From CAWEHT01 sp963808455 (GTDB taxonomy: Bacteria; Chloroflexota; Anaerolineae; CG2-30-64-16), in contig CAWEHT010000081.1 in the NCBI GenBank assembly GCA_963808455.1, positions 1 through 10,639 of the forward strand: 10,639 nt of DNA, written 5' to 3'. Below, one piece after another: positions 5,025 to 10,639 of this stretch (positions within the stretch are counted from its first letter, which is position 1; every line of letters begins with the position of its first letter). Below the pieces are notes generated by a model. That model was given only the letters and a program-made list of their open reading frames with translations, was not told the DNA's origin and searched no databases. The position numbers and the translations under genes were made by a program.

Positions 5025-6432
5025 CCCCGAGGCTGAAGCTGCGGACCAGCTCTTCGCCGAGCCGGCGCAGGGCGTTGAGCCATGCCTGGCGCTCGGTCAT
5101 CACCTGCGGATGGGCGCTGTAGAGCGTGCTGCCCGGCCTGAGGCCGGTGGGGGTTTGCCGGGCCACCTGGGTGAACACGTCCCACCACTCGTCGGCCAAC
5201 AACCAGAAAACTTCCTCGGCCAGCAAATCGCCCCAATCGCTCATGCCGTCCAGGAGAGTGATGCCCCGTGGCGTGCGCAGCCCCTCGGCGCCGGCTGTCT
5301 TGAGCTCTTTGTACGCCGCTTCCAGATATCCCAGCGCGATCAGCGCCTGGTTGATCCGGTGGCGCCAGGCCGCGTAGATTTCCAGGCCAGCGCTGGGCTC
5401 GCCCGGGCAGGCCGCGGCTGCCTTGTCCACGAGCTGCTGCGCGTGGCCTGTGTAGGTTGCCTTGAGGTCACTCTGTAGCGATTGCAGGGCCTGGCGCTTG
5501 CGGTCCAGGTCGTAGTGAATGGCCCCGATCGTGGCCCAACGCTGCCACCACTGGCGTGTCGTCTCTGACCGAGCCCCCGAAGGGGCCGGGCCAGGTCTCC
5601 CGGCAGGGGCTCCATGGTCGGGGGCCACGCGTTGGGGCGAGGCGCCCTTGGTTTGGGCTGCGTTGCCGGGGGCCCTTCGCTGGGCCGCCCCCTTCGGCAC
5701 AGGCGCGCCCAAAGTCTCGCTGAGCGCCCGGTCGAGCTCGGCCAACTCGTCGGGCGTCAGGGATGGGTCGAGTGCCCCTTCCTGACCCGCCGCGCCCGCC
5801 TCAGGGCGCGGGTCGGCGCCCTGCATCGTCGGCACCGTGGCCGCCATCCCCAGCGCGGCCGTAATGTCTCTCTCGAGGGCTTCCAGATCGAACGGGGAAT
5901 CATCCGCCGCGAGAACCCCGGCGGGGCCCGGCTCGCCCTGCCCGAACCTGGGCGGCGACGGCAGGTCAGATCCGGTGGCCTCCGGCTCGTTGGCGGCCGG
6001 AGCAGCGGGCGGGGAAGTGTGGGCCTGCGCCTGGGCCAGCAGGCGGGCGACGGGGGGCGGCACCGGCACCGGGCCACCCGCCAGCGAGCCGAGCCAGGCC
6101 AGCGCCCCGGTATCCGCCGGCTGTCCGGCGTTCAGGGCGGCCTCCGCTGCCTCGAGCTGCGCTACGAGGTCGGCGTGTTTCTGCTGCAGCGCCAGCCAGT
6201 TGCCATACTCATCGGCCACCGATCGGTAGGCCGTCATCATGCGATCGTGGGTCTCGCCCGGCTCGGCGAACGTGTCCAGGGCCTCTTCCGCGAGCTGGAG
6301 CCACGCCGTTGCCCGGTCCGTAAAGGCGGAGGCAGGGGCGCCCCGCAAAGCCTCGAAGCCGGCCAGCACCGACTCCGGCGTCAGCTCAGAGCCCGGCATG
6401 GCCGCCTCGCCCCCTGGCTGCGATGAGAGCAT
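5017..6432 (-). CDS. Unrecognised helical protein with Pro/Ala-rich linker and a repeated 13-residue motif
   Basis: 471 residues from ATG 6432; family not recognised. No signal peptide or membrane segment, so cytosolic. Three parts are visible: a charged helical N-terminal region (about 12-105, with heptad-like LALQQKHADLVAQLEAAEAAL), a Pro/Ala/Gly-rich linker (about 106-288), and a C-terminal helical domain (289-471) rich in Trp and Leu (QWWQRW, EEVFWLLADEWWDVF). Within the linker LEALERDITAALG (183-195) and LAELDRALSETLG (230-242) share the pattern LxxL[ED]Rx[IL][TS]xxLG. Start choice: GGGGAGGG lies 7 bases before ATG 6432. The frame is open to a TTG at 6636, but that lies within the -10 box of the promoter at 6636-6664. 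ATG 6486 has no SD at proper distance. The arrangement of two helical domains joined by a flexible linker suggests a scaffold or adaptor, which is inference only. Confidence 0.7.
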   Translation of the reverse strand: MLSSQPGGEAAMPGSELTPESVLAGFEALRGAPASAFTDRATAWLQLAEEALDTFAEPGETHDRMMTAYRSVADEYGNWLALQQKHADLVAQLEAAEAALNAGQPADTGALAWLGSLAGGPVPVPPPVARLLAQAQAHTSPPAAPAANEPEATGSDLPSPPRFGQGEPGPAGVLAADDSPFDLEALERDITAALGMAATVPTMQGADPRPEAGAAGQEGALDPSLTPDELAELDRALSETLGAPVPKGAAQRRAPGNAAQTKGASPQRVAPDHGAPAGRPGPAPSGARSETTRQWWQRWATIGAIHYDLDRKRQALQSLQSDLKATYTGHAQQLVDKAAAACPGEPSAGLEIYAAWRHRINQALIALGYLEAAYKELKTAGAEGLRTPRGITLLDGMSDWGDLLAEEVFWLLADEWWDVFTQVARQTPTGLRPGSTLYSAHPQVMTERQAWLNALRRLGEELVRSFSLGGE

Positions 6433-6635
6433 CGAGTTTCCCTCCCCGTCTTGGGACGAGGCAGCGGAGAAGTCAGGCGCGAACATGTGGATGCCCGCCG
6501 GCGAGCCCTCCTCCGGGCCGACTACCAGCTCCCTGAGATCCGTTTCAGTTTCGAGATTCGTAGGCGTCACAGTTAGACACGTCCATCTGGCCGATCGGCG
6601 GGCCGGGCGGGGAACCCAGTTAACGGCACAGTTCA

Positions 6636-6664
6636 ATTAAATCCGCTGCACTGCCCCCTGTCAA
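6636..6664 (-). promoter_or_regulatory. Strong sigma70-type promoter for the gene at 5017-6432
   Basis: Minus strand -35 TTGACA (6659-6664, full consensus), exact 17-base spacer, -10 TTTAAT (6636-6641, five of six). Transcription would begin near 6629, leaving a leader of nearly 200 bases before the preferred ATG 6432. The leader holds a small reading frame (ATG at 6590, reading MDVSNCDAYESRN then stop) with no convincing SD. Confidence 0.7.
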
Positions 6665-6731
6665 GGAGGACTTTAGCACTATTACCGGATGGTCGCCGCG
6701 CCGTCCCCGTCCAAGGGACATCTCTGCGGGT

Positions 6732-8053
6732 TCACCGGCAGAAGCGCTCGACCACGCTGAACAGGACGCGCGTCCCGAACTCGAGGTTGGCCACGCTGAC
6801 CCGCTCGTCGTGGTTGTGTGCCAGGCCGGCCATGCTCGGCCCCTCGTAGCGCATGGGTACGAAGCCGTACACCTTGGTGCCGAGCGGGGCGACGCGTTTG
6901 GCGTCGGTCCCGCCGGTGACGAGCCCGGGCACCAGTGTGGCGCCGGCCTGCTCCCGGATCACTTGTCCGATCGTCGTGAAGAGCGGTGAAGCCGGGTCGG
7001 CCTCCAGCGGCGCGTGGAGCGTGGCAAAGTTGACTTCCACCTCATCGCCCACGACGGCGCGCACCTCCGCGGCAATATCCTCGAGCGTGGTGCCGGGGAG
7101 GATGCGGCAGTCCACCCGGCATTCGGCCTCGGCCGGGATGACGTTGATCCGAGCCCCGGCGCGTAGCACGGTCGGCACGGCCGTGTTGCGCAGGGCCACG
7201 TTCAGGCGCAGCCTGGCCGGCTCGGCAATCGGCAGGGCGGCCAGCGCCTCATCGCAGGTGGCGGGATCGAGCAGCGCGCGCAACATCGCCGCCAGCGGCG
7301 CAGAGACCTCCTGGGCCAGTGCCTCGATGTGGGCGCGGGCCGTGCGCGTCAGGCGCACGGGCAGCGGCGTGTCGATGAGCCTCACCAGCGCCCTGGCCAG
7401 GGGCAGGATCGCGTTGTAGCGGTGCGGCTGAGAGGCATGGCCAGGCTGTCCTCGCCCGCGCAGCGTGAAGCGGGCCGCGCCTTTTTCGGCCGTAGAGCAG
7501 ACAAAGAACGACTTGCCCTCGAGCTCGATGCAGGTGGCGCCCCCCTCGTTGATAGCGTACTCGGCCCGGATCAGGTCGGGGTGGTGATGGGCGATCCACC
7601 CGGCGCCCAACGCCCCGCCGGACTCCTCGTCTGCAGAGGCCATCAGGATGACGTCGCGCCGCAGCCGGGCCTCCCGGCGCTTCAGGAGCAGCAACGTCAT
7701 CATTTCCATGGCGACCATCTGCTTCATATCGGTCGCGCCGCGGCCCCACACGACGCCATCGACGAGCTCGCCGGCGAAGGGCGGGCGCTGCCATTTGTCG
7801 GCCTCGGCCAGCACGACGTCAACATGGCCCATGAGCAGCAGCGGCGGCAGCGAGCCGTCGCCCTCCAGGCGCGCCACCAGGTTGCCGCGCCCGGCGCCGA
7901 TTCCAGCACCAAAGGCTCGATGCCTTCCTGCCGCAGGATGGCCGCGATATACTCCACGCAGCGGAGCTCGTTCCCCGGCGGGTTGGTGGTGTTGAAGCGG
8001 ATCAGCTCCTGGACCAGGCCGGTCGCCTCATTACGTATCGCTTCCCAGTCCAT
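6732..8053 (-). CDS. M20-family metallopeptidase/deacylase (ArgE/DapE/CPG2-like); apparent -1 frameshift near 7886-7891
   Basis: Repaired length is about 440 residues, normal for M20 dizinc hydrolases that cleave peptide or N-acyl amino-acid bonds in the cytosol. In repaired numbering: residues 1-55 hold the N-terminal helix (RFNTTNPPGNE), then GHVDVV (metal H77, D79), GRGATDMK (bridging D109), ADEESGG (catalytic E143, metal E144), INEGG (metal E170), lid/dimerisation GRGQPGHASQP, and AHNHDERV (metal H413). All key residues are kept. The break: the frame from ATG 8053 gives ESAPG then runs into unrelated sequence, while the remaining frame begins GNLVARLEGDG. One missing base turns this into the expected PGRGNLVARLEG. 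The GTG at 7877 is not a true start, since it would drop the N-terminal strand-helix. SD-like GAGAGGG lies just before ATG 8053, and a strong promoter at 8148-8177 points into it. ArgE/DapE specificity cannot be assigned. Confidence 0.85.
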
Positions 8054-8147
8054 GTGCCCTCTCGCGTTCCGGTCCGTGGGTCAAAATGCCTGCCAGGCCG
8101 GGCAGGTCGCCGGCGGGGCCTCGACATCCTTCAGCGGAACCCGTGGC

Positions 8148-8177
8148 ATTATAGCTGCCGCGCGCCGCGGGGGTCAA
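8148..8177 (-). promoter_or_regulatory. Strong sigma70-type promoter for the M20 gene
   Basis: Minus strand -35 TTGACC (8172-8177, five of six), 18-base GC-rich spacer, -10 TATAAT (8148-8153, full consensus). Predicted start near 8141 with a leader of about 88 bases to ATG 8053. Confidence 0.7.
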
Positions 8178-8221
8178 AAGAATAGGCGCCTGTTCTGCCG
8201 GTTAGAGATGAGTTTGAGCCC

Positions 8222-8250
8222 TTGACAGTACTGACGTTTTTCGCTAAAGT
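8222..8250 (+). promoter_or_regulatory. Sigma70-type promoter for the secreted protease gene
   Basis: Plus strand -35 TTGACA (8222-8227, full consensus), exact 17-base spacer, -10 TAAAGT (8245-8250, four of six). Predicted start near 8257, giving a leader of about 180 bases. Its -35 box lies only 45 bases from the -35 of the divergent M20 promoter. Confidence 0.6.
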
Positions 8251-8270
8251 AATACCGATCTGGTATCGGT
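8251..8270. promoter_or_regulatory. Operator-like overlapping palindromes at the predicted start site
   Basis: Two interlocked inverted repeats: ATACC (8252-8256)/GGTAT (8262-8266) and ACCGAT (8254-8259)/ATCGGT (8265-8270), directly after the -10 box and over the predicted +1. That is the usual place for a repressor site. The regulator is unknown and no regulator gene is in the window. Confidence 0.45.
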
Positions 8271-8288
8271 CGGCGCCTCTCCGTCCAC

Positions 8289-8338
8289 CCGGGCTGCCAT
8301 CCGCGCGAGCCGAAGGTCTCGCGCGGATGGCAGCCTGG
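8289..8338 (+). other. Very strong 18-bp leader hairpin upstream of the protease gene
   Basis: GGCTGCCATCCGCGCGAG (8292-8309), 8-base loop CCGAAGGT, and the exact reverse complement at 8318-8335. A G-T pair plus two more GC pairs extend it to 8289/8338. No T-tract follows, so it is not a standard terminator. It starts about 32 bases into the predicted transcript and ends about 100 bases before the start codon. The rest of 8054-8437 holds the two promoters, the palindrome and no gene. Confidence 0.75.
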
Positions 8339-8412
8339 TCACGTCCCCACGGCTGGGATGGAACTGCATGAGGTAAGCGGCCTGGGCGAAGTTGCCTCGC
8401 CCCGGCTCTCAC

Positions 8413-8432
8413 GCCCCGCACGGGGCAGGAGG
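8413..8432 (+). promoter_or_regulatory. Small hairpin abutting a perfect Shine-Dalgarno
   Basis: GCCCC (8413-8417), loop GCAC, GGGGC (8422-8426), then AGGAGG (8427-8432) and a 5-base spacer to ATG 8438. This SD decides the start of the protease gene. Confidence 0.6.
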
Positions 8433-8437
8433 CGAGC

Positions 8438-10639
8438 ATGTCTGGAGCATCATTGCGGTCCTTGCGCGCGGCTTCGAGGCCCGAAGTCTGCAGTCCACCG
8501 CCAGTTCTCGCTGGCCCTCGTCGCGATCCTGGCGCTGACCCTTTTGGCCCCTGTGCTGGGGGCAGGATCGGCCGCGCCGGCCTACGCGGCTCCCAGGCAG
8601 CGCCCCATCCCGTACCGCCTGAACGCCGGCGAGGTACACCCAGGCTCGGTGGTGGTGGCATTTCGGGGGGCGGCCCGGCCGCAGAACGGGCGCCTGCTCG
8701 GCGTCGATAACGCCTCCTCGGAAGACGTCGGTGCGCTGAACAAGGTGCTGGACGGCCTGGGCGCAACGCAGATCGTCCATCTCTTTGCCAACCTGCCGGC
8801 CGGCCAGCTCGATGCCATGCGCGCCAAGGCGATGGCGGCAACCGGTCGCTACGTCACCGACTTCACGCAGGTTTACCAGATCAAGTTCGACCCGGCAGTC
8901 AACTCGGCTGACGCCGTCAACCGGTTGGTCGCGTCCGATCTCGTCACGGCCGCAACGCCGGACTGGATCTACCGGCAACCGTCGCACGAACAGGTGCGGT
9001 TGACCCCGGCGCAGGTCCGGGCGGCTCTCGATGCCCCGAGGGCGGCCGTAGCATCCGTGCCCGCCTCCTCATCCTCATTGGCCTCCAACTACGCCTATCG
9101 CAGCGATGCCGAGTCGTATCAGGACGCGGCTTCCAACGACGTGACGGGCGCGGCAACCATGATCGCCAGCCGCTTCCACCAGCAGCCGGCGCAGGGCCTG
9201 GTCGTCGACAACGTCTCGCTGGGCGACATCAACGATACTTCCACCGTAGCTGTCAGCGGCCAGCGCTACCTGGAACAGGCCGGCCTGCCCAAGATCCCCG
9301 TGTGGCTTGCGAGCTGCACCAATTCCAGCGCGAGCACCGCCCAGGCTTGCGACGTGGACCTCGACCCGAATGCGACGACGGGAGATGAGCAGGGCGACCT
9401 GCTCGAAGTGCTGTTGGATTTCAGCGTGATGGCGCCGCCGCCGCTGGGTGACTCGCGCGTGGTGCACGCTCCCCCCGCAGGGCTGGGCGAGTTGCTGGGT
9501 GAGGCCTACGGCGCGCAGTTCCGGCTGGTCAATCCGCTGACCAACACGACGCCGAACTTCCTGGCGGCCTTCCTGGGCGCAGGGCTGCTGCAAAAGCCGG
9601 CACCATCGGTAATCACGGCCTCGATCGGCGATGGCTTCGGCGTCGGCGGGTTCAGCGACTACTTCTTCGAGCAAGACATCATCATCCACGACGTGGTCTC
9701 GCTGCTGGTCAACGGCGCCGATATCTTCGTGAGCCTATCGGCGGGCGATGGACAGACCGACACCACGGTGGCCATGAACCCCAACGGGCTGACCGGGCCG
9801 ACCGACGTCACGACCAATCCGCGCAAGATCGTGGACATCAACGAGTCGGCCGCCTGGGCCGACCCCAACTATAGCTACGGCCTGACCTTCGAGCCCGAAT
9901 ACGTCATCGACAGCGGTTCGACCGATGCCGGCGGCGTGACGCTCAACGACATCTATAACAACTCGCCGTGGAACCTGCTGATCGATCCGCGGCTGCGACA
10001 CAACCAGACAACCACCGAAACGCGCTGGACCGGCCAGCAGAACTTCCATTCCGGGAACGGCTCGCGGGTCAACCTGGCCGCCCCGGCGGATGATGTGTTG
10101 ATGCTGGCCCAGGTGGAAGACGCGAACGGGAACCCGATCGATCCGGTAGACACCTTGCCGCGCCTGATCGGCGGCACTTCCTGCTCCGCGCCGGAGATCG
10201 CCGGGGCGGCCGCAGTCGTGCGCCAGGCGGCGGCCTTGCTGGGCCACCCGCTGACGGCACGCCAGACGCGCGACCTGCTGGTGGATAACGCACGCCCGAA
10301 CAACCTCCCGGCGTTCGACCTGAACGATGACAACGTCGGCCCGGCGCTGGACCTGACCAGGGCCGTCGAGACGCTGTTTGACAGGGCAGGGGCGACCGGC
10401 CAGCCGTCCTTCGTGCGCATGGCGGTGGCCCAGCGCAAGACCGTGCTGACCTATACCGATTTCCGCAGCAGCTTCTATTCCGACACGCCCCAAGACCCTG
10501 CCGCTGCGACGGCGACCATCGACCCGAGCCAGGGCCTGGTCTCCCCGTCGAGCCGGACCGACGAGAGCGTGGGGGCAACGGGCGACAACGTGAATTACCC
10601 GATCACCTTCGCGGCGGATGCGGCCTACGTGCCGGCCGG
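8438..10639 (+). CDS. Secreted clan SB serine protease, sedolisin (S53)-like active site; 3' end outside window; probable +1 frameshift near 8480
   Basis: About 733 residues visible. ATG 8438 has a perfect SD and reads MSGASLRSLRAASR; removing one C at 8480-8482 joins it to PKSAVHRQFSLALVAILALT, a good Sec signal peptide ending near AYA. The only unbroken start is ATG 8358, which has no SD and puts an odd 58-residue Cys/His-rich stretch before the signal. After the signal comes an inhibitor-I9-like propeptide (QIKFDPAVNSADAVNRLV, then ATPDWIYR). The catalytic region shows EVLLDFSVMAPPPLGDSRVV, like the sedolisin Glu-x3-Asp motif (E323, D327 in repaired numbering), then SLSAGDGQTD (D437, oxyanion Asp position), then GGTSCSAPEIAG (nucleophile S581). 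There is no subtilisin HGTH motif. Sedolisins are secreted, often acid-active endopeptidases. Past about residue 660 the sequence turns Ala/Thr/Asp-rich, and the frame is still open at the window end. It may be labelled S8 by profile searches. Confidence 0.8.

Noticed and set aside
5614..6426. 270-codon plus-strand frame
   Set aside because: Antisense to the orphan gene; Arg/Gly-rich and featureless.
6433..6636. N-terminal extension of the orphan gene to TTG 6636 or ATG 6486
   Set aside because: TTG 6636 lies within the -10 box of a strong promoter, and ATG 6486 has its nearest GGAGGAGG too far upstream. ATG 6432 has a well-placed SD. Some doubt remains.
7329..8225. 298-codon plus-strand frame
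   Set aside because: Antisense to the M20 gene, whose catalytic motifs are intact on the other strand; it also runs through the M20 promoter.
8368..8376. Three-codon minigene ATG-AGG-TAA in the protease leader
   Set aside because: No SD and expected by chance; not enough to propose leader-peptide control.
8358..8437. Upstream in-frame ATG for the protease gene, which needs no frameshift
   Set aside because: No SD, and it gives an implausible Cys/His-rich 58-residue stretch before the signal peptide. Kept as an alternative but judged less likely than ATG 8438 with a one-base error.
1..10639. CRISPR array, tRNA/rRNA, insertion sequence, toxin-antitoxin or phage-defence genes
   Set aside because: Looked for on both strands; no direct-repeat array, cloverleaf, transposase or defence-type domains were seen.

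Overview
High-GC chromosomal stretch whose gene content fits an aerobic, heterotrophic bacterium. The secreted or lipid-anchored proteins carry Thr-Pro linkers (for example residues around TITPTAAVTATPSVTPT in the lipoprotein at 4181). Together with the mix of families, this is suggestive of Chloroflexota, but that is inference from style and not a phylogenetic result. No tRNA, rRNA, CRISPR array, insertion sequence or recognisable defence system was seen.

Layout. (1) 1-432 (+): C-terminal part of a LUD-domain protein, cut by the window edge. (2) 531-1793 (+): GT1-type (GT-B fold) glycosyltransferase. (3) 1932-2615 (+): secreted beta-rich protein with a Pro/Tyr/Trp-rich tail. (4) 2616-2940: gene-free convergent spacer full of perfect inverted repeats, with a terminator candidate for each strand. 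(5) 2941-3414 (-): DinB-like metal-binding protein. (6) 3496-3942 (-): bacteriohemerythrin. (7) 4181-5009 (+): lipoprotein with a catalytically degenerate staphylococcal-nuclease-like domain and an apparent +1 frameshift. (8) 5017-6432 (-): unrecognised helical, Pro/Ala-rich protein, convergent with (7) and sharing a hairpin that contains both stop codons. (9) 6732-8053 (-): M20 metallopeptidase, split by an apparent -1 frameshift. (10) 8054-8437: divergent control region with a strong promoter on each strand, an operator-like palindrome and a very strong leader hairpin. (11) 8438 to window end (+): secreted clan SB protease with a sedolisin-like active site, with a probable +1 frameshift in its signal-peptide region.

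The genes look like mostly separate transcription units, each with its own promoter, and not like one pathway. A loose common thread is envelope and extracellular work: a secreted protease, a lipoprotein and a secreted aromatic-tail protein, plus a cytosolic M20 peptidase divergent from the secreted protease that could finish peptide breakdown. That last link is inference from the shared control region.

The most useful practical observation is that three genes (7, 9, 11) each need exactly one single-base correction, all at or beside a GCCCG/CGGGC context. Either the underlying assembly has systematic indel errors or this locus is decaying. Gene coordinates below are given for the repaired frames. 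I did not find a convincing new multi-gene system. The best novelty candidates are the leader of the protease gene, the multi-hairpin convergent spacer, the orphan protein at 5017-6432 and the degenerate nuclease-like lipoprotein.
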